Source: Siphonodentalium dalli (taxonomy: Eukaryota > Mollusca > Scaphopoda > Gadilida > Siphonodentaliidae). From it: a stretch of DNA of 64,000 bases. Positions 1 to 12,239 of the stretch are shown here, one piece after another. Location: assembly GCA_032622095.1 (NCBI GenBank), contig CP136062.1, forward strand, positions 197,605,887-197,669,886. The letters run 5' to 3'. Position 1 is the stretch's first letter. Each line of letters starts with the position of its first letter. Made by a program: the position numbers and the translations under genes. The notes below the pieces were generated by a model. The model ran no database searches. It was not told where the DNA came from and saw nothing but the letters and a program-made list of their open reading frames with translations.

Positions 1-98
1 AACAAAGGCGAACTATTAACAAGGTTTAATCTGAAATAACAAAATTACGGCTAGCACGAAGAAGCAACAAGTCTTGCTAAGAGAATGTTGTGTCCTTA

Positions 99-1970
99 GG
101 TGACGTTTACACATAGCCGGTGAGCGATCTAAGCGGCGAACCCGTTAACCGGCGAAAGTTAATGCAGACTGTTTACACATCGCCGGCGAAGATACGCATT
201 CATGTGTCTCCTTTACTTGTTAATAGTTTTCCTTTTAGTTCTCACTGAACTGAAATATGATATTGCTGTACCCCTGTAAACATCTAGCCGCTTCCTGTTA
301 GAGGTATGGTTGGGCAGTGAAGTGAAAATTTTTAGAAATGGAAATGCCGAAATTATTAATATCCAACTCAAACTTTCAGGTATTGCTATTGGTAATTTTA
401 AAGATATCTAAACAACACTGTTAAAGGTTTGTTTGAGTTCATAGACAATATGTGAAGTGAGTGTCGCACCAAAAGCATGGTCATTGTCAGTTTTGAGATC
501 TTTTCGTCGCATACATCTACAAATTGGTCGGATTTGATTTTATATTATATATATATATATATATATAAGTTTCAACATCGCGAATCAAATGTGACACATT
601 TTCCGTTTGCACATTATACAATAAAATGTTTTTCATTTTACTTGGGTGTTCACCATGTCCATGCATACAGGGCCGTGGCGATGGGGGTGTCTCATCCCAA
701 CTTTAATCGAACTATTCAAAAGCTGGAAATTTCATACCTGACACGACGTTATTTGGAAATTTGACATCAACAATATGTTGAAATTGTTCTCGTAGTTTGA
801 TTTTGCAACAATTGATTAGTGGTGATCTGTTTAGACCAACATTGGCTAATTTTGTGGCCAAAGTATTGGACTGAAATGGCCATCAGTTGGAAATGATCCA
901 ACCTTAGAGGTGTGTCAAGTTTGGAAAATGTCCAACAATTGGAAATCTTAAGGCAAGTCTGGATGCTAGGATTTTGCAATTTTCAGGGTTCAGATTAAAA
1001 AAATTCTCACACCTGGCCATAACCATGGTCGGTCGATAATATTATGTCTTGGTCCCGCCACCGTTGTCAGTTAAACAGCTATCTAATTAAACTGAATCAA
1101 ATCGGGGTTCAAGTTGCTTGACGTCAGACCACTAAACATGTTAGGAATGGGCAATTTCCAAGTTTAGACACAGGTTCAGATCTAAAGGAAATCGCTCAAT
1201 ACGGGGCCGCCTAGAGGATTACTGTTAGTGGAAAGTTAGATTAAAGCCCAACGTGGTGCGTACATGGATTTACGCGAACTTGTGAGTTTGGTGAGATTCA
1301 AGGTTTGATGATGTTGGAAATTCCAAAGATGAACAGTCCCACACCTCCAAATCAGGCCATCTAGACCCGCCCCTGTGTATATTTGTCCACGGCGCACTCA
1401 GATTTAGATTATTGAACTAATTGTCCATTAAGTTTGAATCCATTGAAACGTGCATGCCATCCCAATTATTCCATATATATATATATGAACATACATGTAA
1501 ATGAACACGCACATTTAATTCCCTCGAATGCGCAACAAATATACCTTGCACATGCAGAGTATGTGTACCATCATCGATAGTATTTATAATAATAGCCTAT
1601 AATCAAGGTGTGTGACCACCGACGGACAGCTATCACGGACAAACTGGCACACTGACCCATATGTACACAGGTGAAAAGCGGGCTGGTCTATCAGTGATTA
1701 CACAATAATATTGTTCCGAGTTAATTGTTGAAAGGAAATCATCCATGACGGCATGACCCCAGATAAACATCTAACTTAACCGCAGAGCGAATTAGAATCC
1801 ATACGACAATCAGGTGCTTGTACTAAATCATTTTAGCCAAAAGTTGAAAACCGTATAGCTGCATATCCGGATACCTGTAATTCTTATCCGGCGAAGTATA
1901 ACCACTCTATTGTTATCGCTAACCGGCTAAAGCGAATAGGATCTTCGCCGGCTAATGTATAAACACCCCC
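99..1970. mobile_element. PIF/Harbinger-like non-autonomous DNA transposon
   Basis: The two ends are imperfect terminal inverted repeats. The left end reads GGTGACGTTTACACATAGCC and the reverse complement of the right end reads GGGGGTGTTTATACATTAGC; both then continue with CCGG-rich sequence containing GGCGAA. Each end is bordered by TTA (96-98 and 1971-1973), which fits the 3-bp TWA target duplication and G-starting ends of PIF/Harbinger elements. The 1.87-kb interior has no long ORF and carries an older dispersed repeat (670-1015), so the element would be non-autonomous. The superfamily call is an inference from the ends only. Confidence 0.55.
670..1015 (-). repeat. Dispersed TTGGAAATTTCC-type repeat, reverse copy
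   Basis: This stretch contains phrases such as GTCTCATCCCAACTTTAAT, GGAAATTTCATACCTG and GACTGAAATGGCCATCAG. The same phrases recur, reverse-complemented, at 42400-44150. Here it lies inside the TIR element at 99-1970. No coding capacity is evident. Confidence 0.6.
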
Positions 1971-2092
1971 TTAGTTTCATGAAAGGCAAGGCATCATATG
2001 TATTCAACTAAGCCTGATGTTGTGGTTTGAAATCCGCGAAAAAATTAGCTCAAGCAACATATTTGAATAAAAAAAAGAAGTTATATAATAAG

Positions 2093-2346
2093 GCCGCCTT
2101 CTCACACTGGGAAATTTACCTGTCATATCTTTGCAGGAATTTCGATTATACAGGTATTTGGAGGAACATGTCGATAATACCGTTAAAGTTTTAACTACAG
2201 AAATGTTACGTGTCATGTCCTTAGCTTGATTTGGTACAGATACATTTTATACGCATGTTGCCGTTCATATTCCGGCACCGTATGGTTTTCTATGACGAAA
2301 TTCCTGCCAAAAGTACCAGACAAATTTACAGTGTGTGAACGCGGTC
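2093..2346. mobile_element. Small TIR element (MITE-like)
   Basis: The ends are inverted repeats about 55 bp long with several mismatches. The left arm starts GGCCGCCTTCTCACACTGG, and the reverse complement of the right arm starts GACCGCGTTCACACACTG. The arms share GGAAATTT/GTAAATTT and GCAGGAATTTCG further in. The flanks (ATAA on the left, TACG on the right) do not form a clean target duplication, so the exact ends are uncertain. Confidence 0.45.
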
Positions 2347-2725
2347 TACGACTTTGATGTGCAGATATGCGCCATAATTAGTAATTACCCGTGGTTATTA
2401 CACGTGGATAGGTGTACGTGACAGGGGGACCGAGATCTCAAAGTATATATAATCTTAACTATAATGAGCTACTTTGTTGATCACGAAGATCTCACGAAGA
2501 ATTGCGCGGTGTTTTAGATATGTGATGAAGATATTATGTGAGGTGGAATATTTCGCAATTAATGAGATAGCTTTTATTGATAGAGCTTGGCGTTGATTAA
2601 AACTTCATTAGTCCCGTTGAGATCCAATACATCAAGGAGCGCCTCGCCGTCGCTAGATTGCATGCCGGCATCAGTCTTACATCACAGATATGCGTTGACG
2701 CAATATTGACACCGGCTTTCATAAT

Positions 2726-3705
2726 TACGTGCGCTCGCGCAACAGTATGGCGATCAGACAGATTCGTAGCTTGGTAGCTTGGTGTCACACTCCATGACGT
2801 CACCAAAAACGACGTAAAACCTCGTGGCGTTCTGACATTTTTACTGTGCCGCGTTTTTGCTATGTTTATTTTATGTGTTGTTTTCGATTATTTGTTTGTC
2901 GCCGATATCGCCATTTGTCAGGATTCCCTGTTTCTATATTTAAAACTGGCATGCTCGTAGTTGGCCTCGATTTCGATTTTTTCTCCCAGGTCAAAATTCG
3001 TCAGAGTTATGACAAAAATAGATCGACCTACATTTTCTCCATCAGAAATCTACATCAAAGAGTCTATAGACTCCTTCGGGACCTACATAGACTCCTTCAT
3101 TTGGGTATTTTCACTTATAATTGGGAAGTTTTATCATTTTTGGTTCGTACGAAGACCTCTTTTTATCGTGCGGGAAAAGAGAGACATTCAAAACGCGATT
3201 TCGTAATTCGACGCAATAGGCTGAATAGCCTAACCTTCAGCAGAGTTCCGGGTCAAATACGACGAATGACGTAACACAAAACAAAACGCATTTGTTAATT
3301 ATTATTACATAAAATGATCGTTATTTATTAATTATTGATTGATTATTGATATTTATTGTTGCATATTGGCTGCTATCAATATTTACAAAAATAGTACTAA
3401 TTATTTCTTATAATTGCTCCTTTGGTCAACTTTGACTATCGGAAAATGAAAATATGCCGCTGAAAAAAATGTAATCGATATTAAAGTCTCATCCTTTCGG
3501 CAACATGGAATTGGTTTTAATTACTTAAATGATTAATATAGTAATTTGCCTTTTATCTGTGATGAAATGAGAAATGGTAATTGTCTTTTTTTGCTAACAT
3601 TAAATAAAATAAAATAAATTAAGTAAAATACAGTGAAATTATTTTTTAAATTATTGTTTATTACATTTTTGCGCACGTTGGCATCTCTCTGAGTGCATTC
3701 TAGTT
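2726..3705. repeat. Tandem duplication, copy 1 (~980 bp)
   Basis: This copy begins CGTGCGCTCGCGCAACAGTA and ends TCTCTGAGTGCATTCTAGTT, and is followed within a few bases by a second copy. Its GC-balanced first half holds a 142-codon plus-strand ORF (2846-3274) and an overlapping 81-codon ORF (2961-3206). Its second half is AT-rich with AATAAA-like motifs. The 142-codon ORF starts MPRFCYVYFMCCFRLF and ends arginine-rich. I recognise no domain in it, and translation is not shown. Confidence 0.8.
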
Positions 3706-3708
3706 AGT

Positions 3709-4711
3709 ACGTGCGCTCGCGCAACAGTATGGCGATCAGACAGATTCGTAGGTTGGTGTCACTCTACTCCGTTTCACTCCATGACGTCACCAAAAACGAC
3801 GTAAAACCTCGTGGCGTTCTGACATTTTTAATGTGCCGCGTTTTTGCTATGTTTATTTTATGTGTTGTTTTCGATTATTTGTTTGTCGCCGATATCGCCA
3901 TTTGTCGGGATTCCCTGTTTCTATATTTAAAACTGGCATGCTCGTAGTGAGCCTCGATTTCTATTTGTTCTCCCAGGTCAAAATACGTCAGAGTTATGAC
4001 AAAAATAGATCGACCTACATTTTCTCCATCAGAACTCTACACCAACGAGTCTATAGACTCATTCGGGACCTACATAGACTCCTTCATTTGGGTATTTTTA
4101 CTTATAATTGGGAAGTTTTATCATTTTTGGTTCGTGCGAAGACCTCTTTTTATCGTGCGGGAAAAGAGAGACATTCAAAACGCGATTTCGTAATTCGACG
4201 CAATAGGCTGAATAGCCTAACCTTCAGCCGAGTTCCGGGTCAAATACGACGAATGACGTAACACAAAACAAAACGCATTTGTTGACACAAACACCGTTTG
4301 AAGAGTTTATTATTACATAAAATGATCGTTATTGATTAATTATTGATATTTATTGTTGCATATTGGCTGCTATCAATATTTACACAAATGGTATTAATTA
4401 TTTCTTATAATTGCTCCTTTGGTCAACTTTGACTATCGGAAAATGAAAATCAAATTATGCCGCTGAAAAAAATGTAATCGATATTAAAGTCTCATCCTTT
4501 CGGCAATATGGAATTGGTTTTAATTACTTAAATGGTTAATATAGTAATTTGCCTTTTATCTGTGATGAAATGAGAAATGGTAATTGTCTTTTTTTGCTAA
4601 CATTAAATTAAATTAAATAAATTAAGTAAAATACAGTGAAATTATTTTTTTTTAATTATTTTTATTACATTTTTGCGCACGTTGGCATCTCTCTGAGTGC
4701 ATTCTAGTTCT
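3709..4711. repeat. Tandem duplication, copy 2 (~1 kb)
   Basis: This is a near-identical head-to-tail copy of 2726-3705, with a period close to 985 bp. It differs by scattered substitutions and small indels, for example extra bases after the shared GGCGATCAGACAGATTCGTA start and an added segment near 4284-4306. The 142-codon ORF is also open here (3833-4261), with a handful of amino-acid changes. The shorter overlapping frame is also open (3996-4193). Both copies end in the same TGAGTGCATTCTAGTT. Confidence 0.8.
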
Positions 4712-7100
4712 CTTTGATATTACTTCAAAACGAAGGTGGTTTGTGTTCGCACGTACGTCGTGTGGCTGCGAAACACATGCAACCTTAATTATGTTGCATC
4801 CTGTCAAAAAGAACTACGAAAGTTAATCTATCGTTTTACATATAGAATATCTTCATCATAAACACTGTTTGTAGAATGTTCATTTTCGCTTTGTGAATGG
4901 ATATTTGTATCACTGATAATGATTAACAGTTGCATACGATAATCATTATATGCGCTGGCCGATGACGTTAATGCGTTCTTTATTATAAAGTTATATTATA
5001 CAATGTTGTGTACGGTATGTGTTTTTCGTGTACGAGCCCAGGTTGTGATGAAAAGTATGACTTTTCACCACAACGTTGACGAGTGTATTATAGAGACTAG
5101 GTTGGGCGGGCTTTTTTGTTATTCCGACGCACCAACGTATGGATGTTTGAAATGAATATTGATACTCATGTGTGCGAAATTATGATTGGTGTTCCGTTCC
5201 GTCTTCGGGACGAATTTGGCATATAAATAGAGCTTGTCATGCCAACGTTACGGGGAAAGCAACTTTCGGCGGCTCTTTTTTGTTAGCGAGAAAACAATAT
5301 AATTCTACAGTTCCGACTTATTTTCTCTTTCTCCGCCTTGTGTTACAGTGCTACACTAAGAAAACGCGTACACATCATAAATTCCTTTCATCGCAGTATG
5401 CAGTATTGTTTCAAATACAAATGGGCTCATTTACGCTTCAAGAACACTCTCATATGCAGAACATGTAAACTAATGCTGCGATTAGACTAATTGCGGGTTT
5501 CTTGCCCAGCATACTTAGTTGTGCTATAGATGTGTTTCGCAAAACTCACGGATAGAGTTACGACAGCGTTTGGGGTATTACATCATCAAATAATGTGCAC
5601 GCTCTAACTATAGCCACCATTGAAACGAATAGGGTATCAATTGCTTCGGTTTGTACCAAAAACTTCATTTAAAGATAATGAGAGTCATACAGTCATACCA
5701 TCACTTACCAAGTCTCGGACAAATCGGTCGGCTGAATAGACTACGACGATTATTGTACATGCTGTGCTTTATTTGGTAAAGCTAACGGCTACCTACGCGT
5801 TGAGGTGTTCAATACTCCCACTCATCGTCAAACGATTGTTTAGCCTTACACTAATCTTAAGACCACGAATACCTGAACATACCCATAAGTCGTGAGTTCG
5901 CGAAACATCTCTATTCTGCTGTTTAAAATGTAACAATTGAGTCGAAAGCGAAGTATTAATGTCAAAATCTATGGAAATCTAGTATTAGCCCCCCTTGAGA
6001 CCGGGGACGAATGTGCATACCGCCCCACTGCGAGTTGTAACAATCCCCAAAATGTGGCACCCTGTTTGCTATGATGTACATCCCGTGGGTTTGGTGTAAA
6101 ATTCATGATGATAATACGGCAGCAGTATCGTATGAAGCATCGACCTGTGAATAATGCTTAGTTCACGATCCACGTTCACTCATACAACGAGCTGTAAACT
6201 GGGCCACAATTTACAGCTCTGATCTGTAGAATTTCAACTGTTAGCACACAGATTCCATACATTACCAATTTACAGCTCCGAGCAGTGTTTTCACGGACAA
6301 ATCTATATAGCTGTCATCACTAATCAACATGGGTTGCGACTATCTGTGCATGAATGCCGGGTCGGCATATCCTGTTTGCGGTATCAATTACATCCGTTGT
6401 ATGCTATTATACAGGCACGCTGTTGGATTTAAATTCCATCACATCGTTAAGAATTCAGATATAGTTTTAAACAGTCTGTTGATACGGTACCAGTTTCTCA
6501 TTTTCGCGCTTCGATCTTCCATAAAGTAGCTTTGTTTTGTTCTCGAACATATTTTATCAGCACTTCTCCTGTGTGCATGTTGTGTGGCGATCTTCACAGA
6601 ATTACCATAGGTAAGTATACGCTATATTGTTCCATTCCCGGTATGATTTGATATTTGATTGGCAATAATGTCTCACCCTACCCAACATTTGGTAAAAGTT
6701 TCCAACGGTTGTGAAACAGTGCAAAAGATAATTTTTTAAACATATTCTGTCACATATATGTTGAAATTGTTCTCATTTTTTGAGAAATTAGTGGGGAAAA
6801 TGTTGTTTTTAGACAACAGCATATATTTTTCAGTTTGACATAATATTAGGGAAGATATTTCTAACACTTCGACAGTTCGAGGTACATGGGAGTTCGGTCT
6901 GGTTCAATGACAGGGGTAACACTAAGTAGTCTACAGCTTAGTCATCTCCTCCTCGTCTGGGAAATGTGCAATGGTAAGCCAGATAGCATTACGGTATAAT
7001 AGCACCCCCAACGGATATTATAGCCCCTGCGTCGGTGGAATACTGGTGCCATCCCTGTTCCGAGGTCGAACTCACCCCCGCGACGGAACCCCTCTATTAA
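4712..7100. other. No gene recognised
   Basis: This is AT-rich sequence with ORFs under 100 codons and no recognisable protein, RNA gene or repeat boundary. Isolated donor-like GTAAGT (near 6611) is not matched by a convincing coding exon. Confidence 0.5.
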
Positions 7101-7102
7101 CA

Positions 7103-7106
<4 letters not shown>

Positions 7107-7157
<51 letters not shown>
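7107..7157. repeat. (TA)n microsatellite
   Basis: This is an uninterrupted run of alternating T and A, about 50 bp long, directly abutting the left end of the Helitron-like copy at 7155-7956. ORFs reading through it (poly Ile-Tyr) are artefacts. Confidence 0.95.
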
Positions 7158-7164
<7 letters not shown>

Positions 7165-7956
7165 TTTGGAAGATCTGTCTGTGTATCTGTCTGTGGTCTG
7201 TCTGTGGTCTGTGTGTTCGCGATGAACTCGAAAACGGCCGACCCGATTTCGATGAAACTTGGTATGTGGGGGTATTTTCGGCCGGGGGGGTGGCATTGGC
7301 ATATTTATTTTCAGATCCGAGGTCAACTGTTCACGTGCCGAGGTCAAATATGTTTCATTTGAGTTCGGTGCTTACAAATCGATTCGAAACAGCGCGAATA
7401 ATTAAATGCCAGTCATAATAATGACACTGTGAGAATCTTTCGTGTTTCCTCTTTCCAACGATATATAATGCGTATGTATCCGTTTTAGTTATCTGCCTCA
7501 ATTATCAAGAAGAAGTGGTACTATCTTCCATCAGGATAAAAACAATGCGTAACTTCTATGACGTCGTTAGAGTTCATAACGTTAGATCACGTTAACGCTT
7601 AACCGGCCGATGCATTTGACTGTTTCAGACGTCTTGGCGATATCTCGGGCACCGATGGTAATTTATCTTTATGTTGAAACTTGATAATTAATGAGCGTGT
7701 GTATATGAGGCGCGTTTATATACTTGAGTGGAAATCAAATCGGGTTAAAAGGTCAAATCCGACCTGACCTTGACCTTCAAAATGATCAATTCAAGGTCAA
7801 ATCGGGTGAAACCGGATGGATTTAGACGGGTACTTTTGTCGGGTACTTTTGTTCGGGCAGTGTTTTGGACGGGTCAAATCGTGACCCCACTTGACCTTGG
7901 CCTTCAAAATAGACAATTCAAGGTCAAAGCCCGGACGAAGTCGGGTCACCTTCTAG
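7155..7956 (+). mobile_element. Helitron-like non-autonomous element, isolated copy
   Basis: The left end is TATTATATATTTTGGAAGAT, matching the start of the units at 19299, 19925 and 20536; the leading TC has merged into the (TA)n tract. The right end has the hairpin CCCGGACGAAGTCGGG followed by TCACCTTCTAG and then T, which is the hairpin-plus-CTRR, A^T-target arrangement of Helitron 3' ends. The interior is almost identical to 20536-21400. It has no Rep/helicase coding, so it would depend on helper proteins from elsewhere. Confidence 0.65.
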
Positions 7957-10150
7957 TATATATTCAATTACGTACTATCATGTCTCATTTGAAGCTATTG
8001 AAAAGGCAAGATTTGCCAAAACCGGTATAGCTGTTTGTACATACATGTAATAAATATTCAACAATGAACGGATACCTTTCTTAATTTTCAAACTATATAT
8101 ATATATATGTTACACGTCGAATAACAATGATCGGACATAATTATCACGATATGCAAATTTATTCCGGTGGATATGTTCAGTAGGAAGCCCCTCATGTGTG
8201 TGGGGAACACCTCAAAATGTTGCCAAGTATCATTAAGAAAGAAAGAAATTACAAAATAATAAGTAGATGCCTAGCGTGATTATTGTTAAAAATGCCAATG
8301 TATACATAATTTGATAAAAGAGATAGGAATTGTTTTAAAAGTGAGTTTCTGTCTAGTACATGCATCCGTTTTAAATTATAACTATATCCTCGTCCACATC
8401 CGTGATTTTTAATATATTATCCATCTGCCCGTGTACTTGAGTATTCACGAATGGAACGCGGAAATGAAAATTTTCGTGAATTTTGAGATGCAAACGTCTT
8501 GAATATTAACCAATAACCACTGATAACCACATCTACATTGGTCTCAAATGTTTATAAGTCCATCTTCCATGAGAAGGTAATTCAATTACGTACTACCATG
8601 TCTCATTTGAAGCGCATTGATGCATGTGCACTGATTGACCGAACACGGCAACAGGCCAACTGCGACATTGTTTGGTTCAGTGAGAATAAATTGTTGTATA
8701 ATTTTGGAAGACTGTTGTCTTTGAATTGTAAGGTATTTTTCTTACAATCAAGTTACATGTACTATGGTACAATACCATAATATGATTTTAAAGTCGACAA
8801 TCTTAGAAAAAAGTGCAGGCAGGTAAGATGTCACCCTAGTATTAGTAACAATCATAATTAGGATGAAATTCAATGAGTCACTAATATATTAAATTATTCT
8901 TTCTTTCAGGAGCTACACTGAGCTTGCACATGTTAGCATCAACCGGGTATCTGTGAAAAAATATCGGACATAACATATGGATGGTACAATCTTCTCAAGT
9001 TGATGTGTATAAATAACAGAAGTACTGTACCAGTACGGTACTAGGCCTAGGGTGTGTGTGCGCGAGACCGCGAGTGTGACTGAAGAACAGATTCCTTGAT
9101 TGGTTCAATGAAATCTAGTATCTACAATTATGGTCTATTACATGTAGTACCATCTCAAACATATTCTAGTGAATTATGTACTGTTCCGGTCTTGCTGGTG
9201 TCAGCTGGTTCCAATAAATCGAGAATGTTCAATAGGAACTGGCACAGAAATGCACTGAATATAATGTTACAAGATTTGTGGATATTTAAGTGAGATATTC
9301 TGATACACGAGACAGTTTCAAGATTCGAATATAAGACTCAGCGACGACAATCAGCTTTCCTATAAGCATGCGATGGCAACTGATGCACTGTCTGATATAT
9401 AAAGTTGACAGTTGCAGGACGGTGGTGTTTAATTTAGTTGTTCAATGATATTTCGGATGTTCTTTCAAATTAACTGGATTTTCGTGAAGAAATACATTGG
9501 CTGACCAACCGGACATGGAAATTTCTGGATATGTATATTGTTATGGAGAAATCAAGTACATGGATAGAGGAATATGTTGACTGTTGTGTCACTGATTCAT
9601 CAGTTTATCAGGTTCATTAAATGTTATTTGTCTATATAATATTTACATTTTACTATTAAGTGAAATATGTTGTCTTTGTATGTTTTTTCAAAGAGTTTTC
9701 TATCCTGGAAACGCGCTAAACCTATATGCGATAACCGTCTGTGCATTTTATTTAATAGATTCCATTGACACTCTATACTTACTCAAACTATACATACATG
9801 TATATTAGCAGTGAAATTGGACTGCAGGATTTAGCATAGTTGCAGTTAAGCTAAATGTGCACAGACAGTTATCTCATAAGTTAATGCATTTTCAGGTTAG
9901 ATAACTCATGAAATACATACAAAGACACTTTCAGCTTTACTAAAGGTTGTATGAAACCACCCCCAGTTGCATATGCATTTCATATAATACATGTGTCTGA
10001 CCGGAGTTGAATTTACAATATTGCTAAATATCTTTGAAATTATAAGGAATAGATTTTCAATTTTCAATCATCAGGCCTATATCAATGACCACAAAAGTCA
10101 ATACATGAACAGACTAATACTAATAATTTTACGGTGTGACTGTAACTGAT
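7957..10150. other. No gene recognised
   Basis: AT-rich sequence with only short ORFs. There are acceptor-like (CTTTCTTTCAG near 8910) and donor-like (GCAGGTAAGATG near 8821) strings but no consistent reading frame. I see no supported feature. Confidence 0.5.
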
Positions 10151-10154
10151 AAAT

Positions 10155-10360
10155 GGGCAGACCGTGAAAATTCACGGTTTTGCTGTAAATCTTTTAACGG
10201 CATAACCGTTTAATTCTACGGATCAATTGTAAAGTCAAGAACTGACAGACCGTGAAAAATTCACAGATTGGCTGTAAATTATTAACGGTAAGACCGTGAC
10301 AAATTCACGGTCCAAACGGTCCACACATTCCCGTGAAAATTTACGGTTCTGTTTTAACAG
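10155..10360. repeat. Cluster of short ACCGTGAAATTCACGGT palindromes
   Basis: Four related imperfect palindromes occur here: ACCGTGAAAATTCACGGT, ACCGTGAAAAATTCACAG, ACCGTGACAAATTCACGGT and CCGTGAAAATTTACGG. They are interleaved with TTAACGGYA-type motifs and repeated GCTGTAAAT. The cluster has no coding potential. Confidence 0.6.
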
Positions 10361-10664
10361 TGTTAATTGTTCCTGTGAGTCCTGGTGGTATTAGGACGCG
10401 TACGGATATCTCACGTGTGGCATCGACCTGCGAAAACGGTTTAACTCATGGTCTACTTCGGTCTTAAGTGTACATCTCCTCAAGACGGGTGGCACGCCTC
10501 TCTGCGGTGTTTTAACCCTTTACCCAACAAAGCGGCCAAAACCGGCCAAATAAAGCTTCAACAGCCTAAAATATCTTCGGTCTGTCTCAATAAAATCATA
10601 CAAATATGGATATCATTGGAACCGGCTCCTTGACCACATTGTGATAGTTACAGTTATGCCCTGT

Positions 10665-10733
10665 GCCAATGCATTCTCTTATATATGCGAGTCGACCATA
10701 GGTCGCCTCGCATATATAAGAGAATGCATTGGC
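10665..10733. repeat. 69-bp palindrome, copy 1
   Basis: The arms begin and end GCCAATGCATTCTCTTATAT / ATATAAGAGAATGCATTGGC. The centre, GAGTCGACCATAGGTCGCCTC, is only partly symmetric. The sequence could form a ~30-bp cruciform stem. Confidence 0.9.
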
Positions 10734-10789
10734 CTAAAAAAACATTTTTCTTACATTCTTTAACAATTTTATAATTTTTAATATGTTAA

Positions 10790-10858
10790 GCCAATGCATT
10801 CTCTTATATATGCGAGGCGACCTATGGTCGACTCGCATATATAAGAGAATGCATTGGC
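10790..10858. repeat. 69-bp palindrome, copy 2 (exact reverse complement of copy 1)
   Basis: The arms are the same as in copy 1. The asymmetric centre is inverted (GAGGCGACCTATGGTCGACTC), so this copy is copy 1 flipped rather than a direct duplicate. Confidence 0.9.
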
Positions 10859-11355
10859 ACAGAGCCCTTCTGTTGGGTAAAGGTTTAAATTTATGTTATT
10901 TGTGCTATCGTTCTTTCTGAAGTTTGTAGTTTTGTCATTTGTATGTTGTTTGTGTCGTCTCACGTTTCCTTACATTTCGTCTTGATAATTGATGAATGCT
11001 TGAATCTAGTACTGTTCACGATTGTCTCATTGTGGGGAGGTTATGGAAGGATGATACATGCATTGGCAGTTATCCGTTTCAGCTACCCTGTATGTACCTT
11101 TCGTCCGACCATTTTATTTTCCAAATGGAAACCCAACCACAAACACAATGAACTAAACATATGAGTGACACTAAGTTCCAAACGGGTCGAGTAATTTCCT
11201 CGGTACTTTTTCTTGGCTTCGAAACGAAAGTTAAAATTAAAGTATATAGGAGGTAGTACGGCACAGCAGCAATGTTATATATTTTATGCCTCCGAAACAT
11301 GGCGAGCATTGCTCTTAGAACATGCTTGGGACTATACAACACACCAGGCACCTAT

Positions 11356-11427
11356 TTTTAGAAGCAAATTTGATTGTTGAGACAATGCAAGTTTGCATTG
11401 TCTCAAAAATCAAATTTGCTTCTAAAA
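11356..11427. repeat. 72-bp foldback (hairpin)
   Basis: The left arm TTTTAGAAGCAAATTTGATT continues to GAGACAATGCAA and is mirrored by TTGCATTGTCTC and then AATCAAATTTGCTTCTAAAA. The stem is about 35 bp with a minimal loop. No flanking duplication is clear. Confidence 0.8.
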
Positions 11428-11936
11428 TTAAAGTAATTCTGTATTTCTCGTTGATGATATGCTTCGGAGTTCGTATTGCTGGAAAATTTAAATATATCAA
11501 GCCAATCAGGACTGTCAGTCAATAGGTCTCTCCTGATTTAATTTGCAAAGAAAGTTCAAGCTGGGATTCTACTGCTGTTAACATCTTTTTGCAGAAACGC
11601 CAGTGTTTGTTACTCACTCATTAGAAGACACTGATTAGTAGCAAACGCTGTGTTGTGAACCGGCAATATAGCTGATTCTTCGGAAAATGAAATATTGACT
11701 GAGTAGGCACCATAGTAAGTTCTCTATGTTCGTACAGTTGATGGAAAAAACTTTGCACTGACCAGTTGTTGTTGGACCTTCAGTCAGTGCGCGCAACTAC
11801 CGACATTGAATGTTAAATGTATGAAGCTAGATTATCTAAATATGTTTCAAATCCATTACAATGTTTTAAATGTCAGGATATGGTCATGACCAGGGCAATA
11901 TTAAAAGTAATGAAATCATATGTGCAGACAAGCCAC

Positions 11937-12234
11937 AGTCAACTAAGGACATACAAACAATTCAAAACCGTTTTTCGACACTAACCGTATCTTCTACATA
12001 CATATTTTGTTAAAGGTCTGTAGACTTCGAATTAGTTGTCATTCATTAGAAATTGAAAAAGGCAGAAACAAACGTCCGCCGACGCCAGCCGGTGAGCGGA
12101 TATGCAAAATGTGCAATGCAAACTCAGTGGAAGACGAGAAGCATTTAGTTTTCCACTGTGCCAAATATGACAACTTGAGAAAAATCTCTTCGAATAACAA
12201 AATAATGAAAGCAACGCATTTCAGGGGCCAGTGA
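11937..12234 (+). pseudogene. LINE retrotransposon fragment, C-terminal end of the reverse transcriptase polyprotein
   Basis: The reading frame contains RLRISCHSLEIEKGR, then ERICKMCN and EDEKHLVFHC. This matches the conserved tail of many metazoan non-LTR retrotransposon proteins: an LRxSxHxLxIExGR motif followed by a CxxC...HxxxxC knuckle. A related phrase SQLRTYKQFK lies just upstream in a different frame (11937-11984) and ends in a stop, so at least one frameshift separates them. The EN and RT domains are absent. This is a dead 5'-truncated fragment. The clade is not resolvable from so little sequence. Confidence 0.75.
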
Positions 12235-12239
12235 TATCT

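Larger units (their letters stand above)
10516..10884. mobile_element. TTAA-flanked foldback element (piggyBac-like MITE)
   Basis: TTAA borders both ends (10512-10515 and 10885-10888). The left end is CCCTTTACCCAACA and the reverse complement of the right end is ACCTTTACCCAACA. TTAA targets with CCC-starting ends are the hallmark of piggyBac-type elements. The interior has two 69-bp near-perfect palindromes (10665-10733 and 10790-10858) that are exact reverse complements of each other, separated by a 56-bp AT-rich spacer. There is no transposase. Confidence 0.5.

Noticed and set aside
2726-4711. Interpretation of the ~1-kb tandem copies as paired LTRs of a retrovirus-like element
   Set aside because: The copies are adjacent with only a few bases between them. 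No primer-binding site, polypurine tract, gag or pol is present, and TG...CA ends are not convincing.
7072-7347. ORFs with alternating Ile-Tyr runs (also near 21281-21538)
   Set aside because: They are translations of (TA)n tracts and the adjoining Helitron-like start.
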